DNA of 14,695 nucleotides. Source: Opitutaceae bacterium UBA3033. Lineage in GTDB: Bacteria; Verrucomicrobiota; Verrucomicrobiia; Opitutales; Opitutaceae. The position numbers and the translations under genes are program-made. Shown here in pieces: positions 1 to 7,476 of the stretch (positions are counted from its first letter, which is position 1; every line of letters begins with the position of its first letter). The stretch spans positions 1 to 14,695 of the forward strand of contig DFDG01000047.1 in the NCBI GenBank assembly GCA_002367815.1, written 5' to 3'. The notes under the pieces are model-generated. The model did not search any database. It was not told the DNA's origin and saw only the letters and a program-made list of their open reading frames with translations.

Positions 1-1
1 G

Positions 2-904
2 ATTGATGCCATGAGAAGCGAGCGCGCGGAATTTAAGGTTGCTGTACGTGAGGCGCATAAAAGTGATTATGTGAAGTTGGCCTATGAAGGCACAATTGAT
101 GGCAAATCCATCGCCGAGCTGGTTCCTGACAAACAAATTTACGGGAAAGTCCCTCAAACTTGGGAAGAGGTCGAAGGTGAACATGAGGGCGTCATCCCTG
201 GTCTGGGCAAACACCTTGCGGGGTTAAAACCCGGTGATAAAAAAGAGGTGGATATTGAGTTTCCGGCTGAATTTGCCGCGGCGCCAGTTTTAGCAGGTAA
301 AAAAGCGAGCTACGTGATCGAAATTCAGGAAATTCGCGAACGCATTTTACCTGAGCTTGATGAGACGTTTTTCAAGTCCAACCAAGCTGATGATCTCGCC
401 GGCCTCAAGAGCAGTGTCACCAGCAACTTGAAGTTACAGAAGGAGAGTCGAAATCGCTCTGAGCAGCGCCGTCAAGTAACCGATACACTTTTGGCTAAAT
501 TGGAATTTTCAGCTCCCGAATCTTTGGTTGAAAGCGAAACCCAGAGCGTGCTGCGCCAATTTATTGAGGAGAATATGCGGCGTGGAATGCCTCAGGAGCA
601 GTTCGAAAAAGACAAAAAGGAGCTGATGGAGAGTGCCCGCAAGGCTGCAACTGGACGGGTGAAACTGCAACTGGTTCTGGCAAAAATAGCTGAAGCGGAG
701 AAAATTCAGGTCGATGAGAAAGATATCAACTCATTCATTTATCGTGAATCCATGCGCACCAACCAACCGCCAGACAAAATGGTGAAGGAGCTTACCAAGA
801 ACCGAGACGCCCTGCGTTCGGTGCAACAATCCATCGTTTTCGACAAGGCAGTTGATTTTCTCATCAGTAAGGCTAAGGTGACGACCACCCAACCGAAGGC
901 TTAA
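2..904 (+). CDS. tig: Trigger factor, 5'-truncated by the window edge
   Basis: Ribosome-associated chaperone and peptidyl-prolyl isomerase that shields nascent chains. The frame is open from base 2 and gives about 300 residues, whereas the family is usually 430-450, so the N-terminal ribosome-docking domain lies mostly outside the window. The visible start (RSERAEFKVAV) is the end of that domain. An FKBP-type PPIase domain follows, with a GVIPGLGKHLAGLKPGD stretch and the boundary motif LPELDETFFKS that normally links it to the C-terminal arms. The rest is a charged helical region typical of the chaperone cradle. The in-frame ATG at 11 is internal and not the true start. clpP begins 13 bases after the stop and clpX follows, the order expected for this gene. 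Identity is certain from domain order and context; only the 5' end is missing. Confidence 0.95.
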   Translation: MDAMRSERAEFKVAVREAHKSDYVKLAYEGTIDGKSIAELVPDKQIYGKVPQTWEEVEGEHEGVIPGLGKHLAGLKPGDKKEVDIEFPAEFAAAPVLAGKKASYVIEIQEIRERILPELDETFFKSNQADDLAGLKSSVTSNLKLQKESRNRSEQRRQVTDTLLAKLEFSAPESLVESETQSVLRQFIEENMRRGMPQEQFEKDKKELMESARKAATGRVKLQLVLAKIAEAEKIQVDEKDINSFIYRESMRTNQPPDKMVKELTKNRDALRSVQQSIVFDKAVDFLISKAKVTTTQPKA

Positions 905-917
905 CCCGAAAATCACT

Positions 918-1538
918 GTGAGTTACTACGTTCCCATTGTTCTTGAAAATACCGGCCGCGGAGAGCGGTCGATGGATATCTATTCCCGGCTCCTCAAGGA
1001 CCGCATCATTTTTATCGGCAGTCCGATTGATGATACCGTCGCCAACTTGGTAATGGCTCAAATGTTCTTTCTGCAAATGGAGGATCCCAAGAAGGATATT
1101 CAGCTTTATATCAATTCCCCAGGTGGGGTGGTTACAGGTGGTATGGCCATCTATGACACCATGAATTTTCTCTCATGTGATATCGTGACGTATTGCGTCG
1201 GCATGGCTGCGAGTATGAGCACTGTGCTCCTTTCCGCCGGCACAAAAGGGAAGCGCTTTGCACTGCCAAATAGCCGGGTGATGATTCATCAACCATCGGG
1301 TGGTGCGGGTGGGCAGACGACAGATATAACCATTGCGGCCAGGGAAATCCTTCGCTGGCGGAGGACGCTTAATGAGGTCATTGCCAAGCACACCGGCAAG
1401 ACTGCAGCGGAAGTGGAGAAAGATTCTGATCGTGATTACTACTTAAGTGCTAATGAAGCCAAGGAGTATGGTATAGTTGATCATGTTGTTGAATCCACCA
1501 AGGATGCTCCAAGTATCGGTGTGCCATCTGCGGCATAA
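918..1538 (+). CDS. clpP: ATP-dependent Clp protease proteolytic subunit ClpP
   Basis: Serine peptidase (family S14) that assembles into a barrel and degrades proteins fed by a Clp ATPase, here presumably ClpX from the next gene. The 206 residues match the usual length. The catalytic triad is visible as Ser99 (GMAASMS), His124 (MIHQP) and Asp173 (DSDRDYYLS), each two positions beyond the E. coli mature numbering. The GTG start at 918 is preferred over the internal ATG at 972 because it supplies the axial-loop segment VPIVLENTGRGERS that precedes DIYSRLLKDR in the family. Almost no propeptide is present. The gene lies 13 bases after tig with no Shine-Dalgarno motif, so it is probably read on the same transcript. 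The call is secure. Confidence 0.97.
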   Translation: MSYYVPIVLENTGRGERSMDIYSRLLKDRIIFIGSPIDDTVANLVMAQMFFLQMEDPKKDIQLYINSPGGVVTGGMAIYDTMNFLSCDIVTYCVGMAASMSTVLLSAGTKGKRFALPNSRVMIHQPSGGAGGQTTDITIAAREILRWRRTLNEVIAKHTGKTAAEVEKDSDRDYYLSANEAKEYGIVDHVVESTKDAPSIGVPSAA

Positions 1539-1596
1539 GCCGACGGCAAAGGAAATCCCACTCGACAAAGCTTAACTCATGGTAGTCTGATATCAC

Positions 1597-2892
1597 ATGG
1601 CCAAATCCTCGCGTATGACACTTTGCTCTTTCTGCGGTAAATCGCAGGCGGAGGTCAAAAAAATCATCGCTGGTCCAGGGGTGTATATTTGCGACGCTTG
1701 CGTGAACGTCTGCAAAACGATCATCGATCGCGAAGTCAAAACACCATCGGTGGAAAGCAAACCCGCGTTTCAACTGATCAAGCCGTCCGATATTAAAAAG
1801 ACTTTGGATGATTACGTCATCGGACAGGATCACGCGAAGAAGGTTCTCTCCGTCGCGGTTTACAATCACTACAAACGGCTCAATTTCGAGTCCACGCAAC
1901 AGAGCAAGGACGCAGTTTCACTCTACCCGGAATTCAATGATGTCGAAGTGGAGAAGAGTAATATTCTTTTGGCCGGGCCGACCGGTTCCGGGAAAACCCT
2001 ACTGGCCCGTTCGTTGGCCCGGGTGCTGGATGTTCCCTTTGCAATTGCCGATGCGACTACGTTGACCGAGGCGGGTTACGTGGGAGATGACGTTGAAAAT
2101 GTGGTTTTGCGGTTGTTGCAAAACGCGAATTACGACGTGAAACGCGCCGAGTGCGGTATAATCTATATCGACGAAATTGATAAGATCGGTCGGAAGACGG
2201 AAAATGTGTCCATCACTCGTGACGTATCGGGCGAGGGTGTGCAGCAAGCGCTACTCAAAATTCTCGAGGGTTCAGTATGCAACGTCCCCCCTCAGGGTGG
2301 TCGTAAGCACCCGAATCAGGAATATGTGCAGGTCAATACTGCCAGTATCCTTTTCATCTGCGGGGGTGCATTTGTGGGACTCGAAGAAATAGTCCAACGC
2401 CGACGTGGCCAGCGTTCTATGGGCTTTACATCCGCTGCAGCCCGCGCCGATGACAACCTCACTCCGGAGCAGTTAATGAAGGCAGTTGCGCCGGAAGATT
2501 TGATTCGATTCGGGATGATCCCGGAATTCATTGGCCGATTGCCGGTGATTTCCGTGCTCGATCAGCTGTCCGTCAAAGATCTCGAGAAAGTTCTACTCTC
2601 CACTAAAAATGCCATGGTGAAGCAATATACCAAGCTTTTCGCCATGGATGGCGTAGGCTTGAGGTTTACGGCCGATGCAGTACGGGCCATTGCTCGGAAG
2701 GCTATAGAATTGAAAACTGGGGCCCGAGCATTGCGGTCCATTATGGAGAATCTGATGTTGGAGGTGATGTATGAAATTCCCCAACGTAATGATATTACGG
2801 AAGTGGTGATAGATGCCGCTGTTGTGGCTGGTCTCCGACGCCCGACCTTGAAGAAAATCCGTAAATCCGAGCCGCGAAAAAACGCGGCCTAG
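1597..2892 (+). CDS. clpX: ATP-dependent Clp protease ATP-binding subunit ClpX
   Basis: AAA+ unfoldase that recognises tagged substrates and threads them into ClpP. The protein is 431 residues, normal length. The N-terminal zinc-binding domain has Cys10, Cys13, Cys32 and Cys35. Walker A is GPTGSGKT at 127-134 and Walker B is IIYIDEID at 188-195. The pore loop GYVG is at 160-163 and the RKH loop at 236-238. The arginine finger sits in EFIGRLPV (Arg314), and sensor 2 in GARALR (Arg378). The ClpP-docking tripeptide, usually IGF or LGF, reads MGF at 275-277. The ATG at 1597 lies 58 bases after clpP; the later ATG at 1615 would leave only two residues before the first zinc cysteine. A strong terminator follows 14 bases after the stop. 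Identity is certain. Confidence 0.97.
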   Translation: MAKSSRMTLCSFCGKSQAEVKKIIAGPGVYICDACVNVCKTIIDREVKTPSVESKPAFQLIKPSDIKKTLDDYVIGQDHAKKVLSVAVYNHYKRLNFESTQQSKDAVSLYPEFNDVEVEKSNILLAGPTGSGKTLLARSLARVLDVPFAIADATTLTEAGYVGDDVENVVLRLLQNANYDVKRAECGIIYIDEIDKIGRKTENVSITRDVSGEGVQQALLKILEGSVCNVPPQGGRKHPNQEYVQVNTASILFICGGAFVGLEEIVQRRRGQRSMGFTSAAARADDNLTPEQLMKAVAPEDLIRFGMIPEFIGRLPVISVLDQLSVKDLEKVLLSTKNAMVKQYTKLFAMDGVGLRFTADAVRAIARKAIELKTGARALRSIMENLMLEVMYEIPQRNDITEVVIDAAVVAGLRRPTLKKIRKSEPRKNAA

Positions 2893-2906
2893 ATCAGGAT
2901 GATTTT

Positions 2907-2946
2907 CCAACAAAAAGCCCCGGTATATCCGGGGCTTTTTTGTTGG
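2907..2946. terminator. Bidirectional intrinsic terminator between clpX and the M42 peptidase gene
   Basis: An inverted repeat has arms at 2907-2923 and 2929-2946 and a TATAT loop. The GC core AGCCCCGG/CCGGGGCT is flanked by an A-tract on the left and a six-T tract on the right, and the pairing continues through CCAAC/GTTGG with one extra T in the right arm. It sits just after the clpX stop and just after the end of the convergent minus-strand gene, so it can end transcription from both sides. Confidence 0.92.
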
Positions 2947-2963
2947 GGGAGGACTGGCGGGTT

Positions 2964-4031
2964 TTACCAATGAGCGTAATCGCCCTTCTCCAGACCCTGA
3001 GCAAATTCAACCAGCAGTTGGACCGAACGTTCTACATCCTCCAAATCAACCATTTCACTAGGGGTGTGCATATATCGCAACGGCACGCTAATAAGACCGG
3101 TGGCGACACCTCCACGGGTGAGTTGCAAGGCGCGGGCGTCCGTGCCGGTTGCGCGGGGGTCTGCTTCAATTTGGTAGGGGATGCCAATTTTTTTTGCCGC
3201 AGCTACCAGCTTTTGGTAGATCTTGGGATTGATGTTGGCGCCTCGACATATCATGGGGCCGCCACCGAGTTTGAATTCTCCGTATTTGCGATTATCACAA
3301 TCGGGGTGGTCGGTGGCATGGCCCACATCCACCGCAATGGCGATATGGGGATTGATCGAATGCGCTGCGGTGGTGGCGCCTCGGACGCCAACTTCCTCTT
3401 GCACTGTCCCAACACTCACGACTTTGGCAGTTAATTTGGTTTTGGCAGCGGCAAGACGGATTAAGGTTTCCCCCACAATATAAGCACCCACCTTGTCGTC
3501 GAATGCGCGTGCAGTTCCGATAGAGCCATTGATCAATTCGAATTCGTGGTCGTAGGTGGCAGCATCCCCGATGGATACGCGTTCCAAAGCTTCTTTTTTA
3601 GAAGTAACGCCTATATCAATCCACATTTCATGTCGCTCGGGGACTTTCTTGCGATCGGCCTCATCCATCAGGTGGATGGCCCTCTTGCCCGTCACTCCTT
3701 TAACTATGCCAGTGGCAGATTGGATGTTAACCCGTCTGCCAGAAATTACCGTTCGATCATGTCCCCCGATGGTTTCAAAATAAATAAACCCAGCGTCATT
3801 GATATAGGTGATGAGCAGGCCGAGTTCATCCAGATGTCCTGCCAGCATTAATACGGGATCTCCGGAGGGATTTAGAGTGGCAATGCGATTTCCCAAAGCG
3901 TCATTGGCGTAAACCTCTGAGGCCGGTTTGACGTATTTATCAAAAACCACCTGGGCCTCAGATTCATAGCCGGACGGAGACCGGGCATGGAGTAGCTCCG
4001 TGAGAAATGCAGGGACTGGGTAATTTGGCAT
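2964..4031 (-). CDS. M42 family metallo-aminopeptidase (glutamyl aminopeptidase / endoglucanase-annotated family)
   Basis: Predicted cytoplasmic di-metal aminopeptidase of the M42 (TET/FrvX/YsdC) family. These usually form large dodecameric shells that trim peptides to amino acids. At 355 residues it is full length. The expected metal and catalytic residues are all visible: His66 and Asp68 in AGHLDELG, the bridging Asp in AFDDKVGAY (178-179), the Glu pair in VQEEVGVRGA (212-213), Asp235 in VDVGHATDHP, and His322 in RYMHTPSEMV. No signal peptide is seen. The gene converges on clpX, sharing its terminator. Upstream lies a 104-base AT-rich gap, so it probably has its own promoter. Members are often mislabelled as endoglucanases, and the sequence does not decide the exact peptide preference. 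Confidence 0.92.
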   Translation of the reverse strand: MPNYPVPAFLTELLHARSPSGYESEAQVVFDKYVKPASEVYANDALGNRIATLNPSGDPVLMLAGHLDELGLLITYINDAGFIYFETIGGHDRTVISGRRVNIQSATGIVKGVTGKRAIHLMDEADRKKVPERHEMWIDIGVTSKKEALERVSIGDAATYDHEFELINGSIGTARAFDDKVGAYIVGETLIRLAAAKTKLTAKVVSVGTVQEEVGVRGATTAAHSINPHIAIAVDVGHATDHPDCDNRKYGEFKLGGGPMICRGANINPKIYQKLVAAAKKIGIPYQIEADPRATGTDARALQLTRGGVATGLISVPLRYMHTPSEMVDLEDVERSVQLLVEFAQGLEKGDYAHW

Positions 4032-4135
4032 GTTTAAATTATGTTTTTACAGTCATTGGAGTTAAGATGCGTAATACGTCCTTATTCTGCTGTTTGGATA
4101 TTCGTTTTTCTTGATAAAATATAAATGCTCATCGC

Positions 4136-5521
4136 TCACCTTTCGATCATTTCAGCCAATTCCTCCAAAGGATAAGTGATAATCTCAGCGAGAGTGGGGT
4201 GATACCAAGGGGCGCGCAACATATCGAATACGGTGGCACGCATGGCTAGTGGCCCAGAAAAACAATGGATGAGCTCTCCCGCGTCCTTGCCTACAATTTC
4301 TGCCCCGAGGATGCGTCCACGATTAGGTTCAGCGATGACTTTAACGTAACCGTAATTGGCTTCCATCAGAATCGACTTTCCGTGGTCATTAAAAGGGTAG
4401 GATGCGGTGATATACTTGACGCCAGATGTCTTTAAGTCGTGCTCCAAACGACCAATAGTTGCCAGTTGGGGATCCGTGAAAACCACATTGAGCAACAGAT
4501 TGTAATCAACAGGTTTGATCTTGGAGGCGTTGGCGGCGTGTCGGGCAGCCAATTCACCCTGTTGAATGGCCACATGAACGATCTCGTGCGGTCCAGAACA
4601 ATCACCTGCAGCGTAAATATTTGGAGCGCTTGTCTGTTGCCAGCGATTGATAAGAATTTTTCCGTCAGCCAGTGTTTTTACTCCAGCATGATCCAATTTC
4701 AGAGCAGAAGTGTTAGGCTGACGACCGAGGGCATTGAGGCAATGAGCGGCCCTACGGGTAATGAGTTTACCGTCATGAATGAAACTGACCTTAAACCCTT
4801 TGGGGTCACGAGCCACTGACTTTAGATTCGTGCCGGCAAACAGTTCAATGCCTTCATCGACGAAAGCCTTTTGGATGACGGATGACGCATCCTCTGAATG
4901 ATCACGCAGGATGTTGGGGCTGCGTTGGATAAGCGTGACCTTGGAGCCCATGCGATTAAGGAATTGAGCCAATTCGCAAGCTACGATGCCGCCCCCGAGC
5001 ACGATTACACTCTTGGGTAAAAAATCCAGATCGAGCACGTCATCACTAGTCCAGCAGTTAGCCTCGGCTAGACCTGGCACGGGCGGCATGCTGACCTTGG
5101 ACCCGGTGCCGATGAGGAAATACTTGGCACGCAGCTTTTCCCCGTTGTTGAGTTCAACGGTGTGGGGATCGAGAAAGCGGGCTTGATGCGGGATCAGATC
5201 AAATTTGCCTGATTTGAGCTGTTTGCGTCGATGAGAAGCAAAATCACTGATGATGCTCAGTTTACGAGCATGCACCGCTTTCATGTCGGCGGTTGCTTTT
5301 GGTATCTTCAGACCGAATCGGTGCGCATGTTTCGCATGATGCAAGATTTCCGCGATATAGAGCAGGGTCTTGGAGGGCATGCAGCCACGAAGAATACACA
5401 ATCCACCGAGTTTCTTGGTCCCGTCGATTACGGCTGTTTTTAAGCCAAGTTCGGTGGCAACCCGCGCCGCATTGAAACCGGCTGATCCTCCTCCGATTAC
5501 AGCAAAGTCATATTTAATCAT
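4136..5521 (-). CDS. FAD-dependent pyridine nucleotide-disulfide oxidoreductase, dihydrolipoamide dehydrogenase-like
   Basis: A class I flavoprotein disulfide reductase of 461 residues, cytoplasmic. FAD binding is shown by GGGSAG near 10-15 and IYAAGD at 302-307. The redox-active disulfide is Cys42/Cys47 in CILRGCMPSK, and the C-terminal dimerisation domain carries HPTLAE with His441 and Glu446, the proton-relay pair. The protein therefore should be catalytically competent. It differs from standard Lpd in three ways: ILRG between the cysteines instead of the usual NVG-type residues, WYHPT instead of HAHPT, and a second Rossmann motif of GGGIVA followed by Arg200 where NAD enzymes have an acidic residue. 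The last feature suggests NADPH (inference). No E1/E2 dehydrogenase genes are adjacent, so a role in a 2-oxoacid complex is not supported. Alternatives are a mycothione/glutathione-type reductase or a detoxification reductase. Confidence 0.85.
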   Translation of the reverse strand: MIKYDFAVIGGGSAGFNAARVATELGLKTAVIDGTKKLGGLCILRGCMPSKTLLYIAEILHHAKHAHRFGLKIPKATADMKAVHARKLSIISDFASHRRKQLKSGKFDLIPHQARFLDPHTVELNNGEKLRAKYFLIGTGSKVSMPPVPGLAEANCWTSDDVLDLDFLPKSVIVLGGGIVACELAQFLNRMGSKVTLIQRSPNILRDHSEDASSVIQKAFVDEGIELFAGTNLKSVARDPKGFKVSFIHDGKLITRRAAHCLNALGRQPNTSALKLDHAGVKTLADGKILINRWQQTSAPNIYAAGDCSGPHEIVHVAIQQGELAARHAANASKIKPVDYNLLLNVVFTDPQLATIGRLEHDLKTSGVKYITASYPFNDHGKSILMEANYGYVKVIAEPNRGRILGAEIVGKDAGELIHCFSGPLAMRATVFDMLRAPWYHPTLAEIITYPLEELAEMIER

Positions 5522-5531
5522 TTTGAATCAT

Positions 5532-5559
5532 ACTATATTTTATTACACCAAATACGCAA
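5532..5559 (-). promoter_or_regulatory. Candidate sigma-70-type promoter for the flavoprotein gene
   Basis: On the minus strand a TATAGT box (5532-5537) lies 16 bases downstream of TTGCGT (5554-5559), in an AT-rich gap. The -10 matches consensus at five of six positions and the -35 at only three. The predicted start of transcription falls within a few bases of the ATG at 5521, so the message would be nearly leaderless. This is a weak, pattern-only call. Confidence 0.3.
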
Positions 5560-5571
5560 TGTCAGAGAGGC

Positions 5572-5856
5572 TTAGCGGCCTTTACCGAACAACATGATGT
5601 GGATCGTTTTCAAAACAATGGCAGCATCAAGCAGGAAGGGGAAATGGCGGATGTAGTAGAGGTCATATTCGAGTTTGCGGATGGTGTCCTCAATGTTGGC
5701 CCCAAAGGGGTAATTGACTTGGGCCCATCCCGTAATGCCCGGTTTGACCAAGTGGCGGAAATGATAGCATTGGATTTCCGCTTCATATTGATCGACCAAT
5801 ACATCCCATTCGGCCCGGGGTCCGATTAAACTCATTTCGCCAATCAGGACATTCCA
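5572..5856 (-). pseudogene. C-terminal fragment of a polyprenyl-phosphate sugar phosphotransferase (WcaJ/WbaP/ExoY-type)
   Basis: Only the last ~94 residues of a bacterial sugar transferase remain. Homology begins with WNVLIGEMSLIGPRAEWD, the conserved segment normally preceded by LPQL, and continues through KPGITGWAQVNYPFG and a C-terminal hydrophobic stretch. The codon just before the Trp, at 5857-5859, is a stop in this frame, so no upstream extension exists. Full-length members are about 200 residues (catalytic core alone) to 460. The missing part includes the membrane anchor and the Asp-Glu catalytic dyad, so the fragment should be inactive. An in-frame ATG at 5835 could still start an 87-residue peptide. 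Immediately upstream the sequence switches to a DJ-1-family gene in another frame. No other polysaccharide genes lie nearby. Confidence 0.85.
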
Positions 5857-6148
5857 TCATGCGTCCGGCTGCGTTTTGAGTGTGCAGTATTTCCAGCACC
5901 TGCTGACTTGCCCGTAGGTGTTTGACTCCGGGGCCACCGGGCAGAAAAACACAGTCATACACGTGCGCAGGTATTGCCGCGATTGAAGTTTCGGCATGCA
6001 TCGTCAGGCCGCTACGACCAGTAACGTGCTTGCCATCACTAAGGGTCGCTAAAGTAACCTTTACTCCCGCCCGGCGCAGGAGGTCGATAGGGGTGATGGC
6101 TTCTATTTCCTCAAAACCTTCCGCCAAGATTGCTAGAACCGTAGGCAT
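5783..6148 (-). pseudogene. Truncated DJ-1/PfpI family protein (N-terminal half)
   Basis: The first ~100 residues match the DJ-1/ThiJ/PfpI fold: VLAILAEGFEEIEAITPIDL with the conserved Glu, LLRRAGVKVTLATL, and the FLPGGPG turn. Homology runs to NAAGRMM, just where the family continues into the AICAAP nucleophile elbow. There the sequence breaks and becomes sugar-transferase DNA read out of frame, adding about 20 unrelated residues before a stop. The nucleophilic cysteine and the whole C-terminal half are missing (family length about 180-190), so this is probably a dead gene. Intact relatives are deglycase, chaperone or protease-like proteins. The ATG at 6148 is only 19 bases from the divergent SDR start. 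Confidence 0.85.
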
Positions 6149-6167
6149 AACATCTATTTTAAAACGA

Positions 6168-7067
6168 ATGTCCCTCGATTCGCACCGTTTTTTTACAAAA
6201 AAGCAACTTGTCGTGCTGGGTTGTGGTTACATCGGTGCCGAGGTCGCTCGTCAGGCAGTGATCAGGGGATTAAAGGTGACGGCGTTGACGAGAAACCCGG
6301 CCAAGGCTGCCAAGCTTCGCACCGATGGAATTGACGTCATCGAAAGTGATCTCGCCAGCCATGGTTGGCACAAGCTGATGCCGCCTCGGGCTGATTTTGT
6401 GCTTAACTGCGTAAGTTCCGGAGGGAATGGGATTGAAGGTTACCGTCAAAGCTATGTCGGCGGCATGGAATCGGCCTTGGCATGGTCTCGAAGCGCAGAG
6501 ATTGGCGCATTCGTTTATACTGGCAGCACTTCGGTCTATCCGCAGGACGGAGGCGTTTCTGTTGATGAAACTTCGGCTACCGATCCGATCAATGACCGTG
6601 CAGCCTTACTTCTGGAGACCGAAGATATTGTTCGGGCCAGCACCACGCTCGGCCGTTGGTTCATTTTGCGCCTTGCCGGAATTTACGGTCCGGGGCGGCA
6701 CCATATTCTGGATCAGCTACAATCCGGGAAAACATTGTCCGGATCGGGGACGCATCGCCTCAATCTAGTCCACCGCGATGATATTTGCTCGGCGATATGG
6801 AGCGCCTTGGGGGCACCGGATAAATTGGCCAATGGAGTATTCAACGTGGCCGACGATGCTCCTGTTTCCAAAGCGGAATTGGCGTCCTGGCTGGCAGATC
6901 AGATGGGTTTGCCCGCCCCTACATTTGATCCGACCGTTCAATCGACACGTGGCCGCATCGTGCCCGATCGATTGATTCTTAATACCAAACTCAAGCAGCA
7001 ACTTGGCTGGCGACCGGTATTTTCGGACTTTCGTCAGGGTTATGCCAACATACTTGCATCACTCTAG
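6168..7067 (+). CDS. Atypical SDR / NAD(P)-binding epimerase-like protein (YeeZ-like)
   Basis: A 299-residue Rossmann-fold protein of the extended/atypical short-chain dehydrogenase superfamily. The nucleotide-binding glycine motif is GCGYIG at 18-23, and TRNPAK with Arg42 after the second strand suggests NADP rather than NAD (inference). FVYTGSTSVYPQ at 115-125 and LRLAGIYGPGR at 168-177 are typical of epimerase-like members, and VHRDDICSAI at 201-210 matches the substrate-domain strand. The classical YxxxK pair is not seen: where it is expected the sequence reads INDRAALLLE. The ATG at 6168 is chosen because the Rossmann strand starts soon after. The open frame continues upstream to 5922, but that part lies antisense to the DJ-1 fragment and has no family resemblance. 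The substrate is unknown. Confidence 0.85.
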   Translation: MSLDSHRFFTKKQLVVLGCGYIGAEVARQAVIRGLKVTALTRNPAKAAKLRTDGIDVIESDLASHGWHKLMPPRADFVLNCVSSGGNGIEGYRQSYVGGMESALAWSRSAEIGAFVYTGSTSVYPQDGGVSVDETSATDPINDRAALLLETEDIVRASTTLGRWFILRLAGIYGPGRHHILDQLQSGKTLSGSGTHRLNLVHRDDICSAIWSALGAPDKLANGVFNVADDAPVSKAELASWLADQMGLPAPTFDPTVQSTRGRIVPDRLILNTKLKQQLGWRPVFSDFRQGYANILASL

Positions 7068-7123
7068 TCTTGCCAGTCTGCTGATGGCGCGACCCAATCC
7101 GTTTTTTCAACCCAATTATTCCC

Positions 7124-7432
7124 ATGGCCGGTGTAGGTAAACTTCTCAAACAAGCCCAGAAAATGCAGCGCGGTATCGAATCGCTTCAAACGGAGCTCGA
7201 TGCCCATGAAATTGATGTGACCAGCGGAGGTGGCGCCGTGAAAGTAAAGGTCACTGGCAGTGGGAAATTCATGTCTTTGGAACTTGATCCTGAATTGTTG
7301 AAGGAAGACGCGAAATTTGTTTCCGACACGATTTTAACCGCAGTGCAGGATGCCGCCAAGCAGTCTAAGGAATACAATGATTCCGAAATGCAGAAGGTCA
7401 CTTCGGCCTTTCAGGTGCCCGGATTCATGTAA
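7124..7432 (+). CDS. ybaB: YbaB/EbfC family nucleoid-associated DNA-binding protein
   Basis: A 102-residue protein of the YbaB/EbfC family, dimeric proteins that bind DNA and associate with the nucleoid. The usual order is visible: a helical N-terminus (GKLLKQAQKMQRGIESLQTEL), the beta segment with the glycine-rich hairpin (TSGGGAVKVKVTGSGKFMSLELDPELL), and a C-terminal helix (DTILTAVQDAAKQS), ending with PGFM. It lies 44 bases before recR, the near-universal neighbour of this family. In many bacteria dnaX precedes the pair, but here an SDR gene does, so dnaX is elsewhere. No Shine-Dalgarno motif precedes the ATG. Confidence 0.95.
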   Translation: MAGVGKLLKQAQKMQRGIESLQTELDAHEIDVTSGGGAVKVKVTGSGKFMSLELDPELLKEDAKFVSDTILTAVQDAAKQSKEYNDSEMQKVTSAFQVPGFM

Positions 7433-7476
7433 TCAAATTGGATAGGGCGTGTCTCCACTTTTGGTGCGAAGTTCCC

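Noticed and set aside
1450..1899. Minus-strand open frame across the clpP-clpX junction
   Set aside because: It is antisense to two certain genes and resembles no protein family.
2940..3434. Plus-strand open frame opposite the M42 gene
   Set aside because: It is the antisense shadow of a gene with all its metal ligands, and it starts within the terminator.
5922..6167. N-terminal extension of the SDR reading frame
   Set aside because: It is antisense to the DJ-1 fragment and its proline/arginine-rich translation has no family match; the Rossmann fold starts just after the ATG at 6168.
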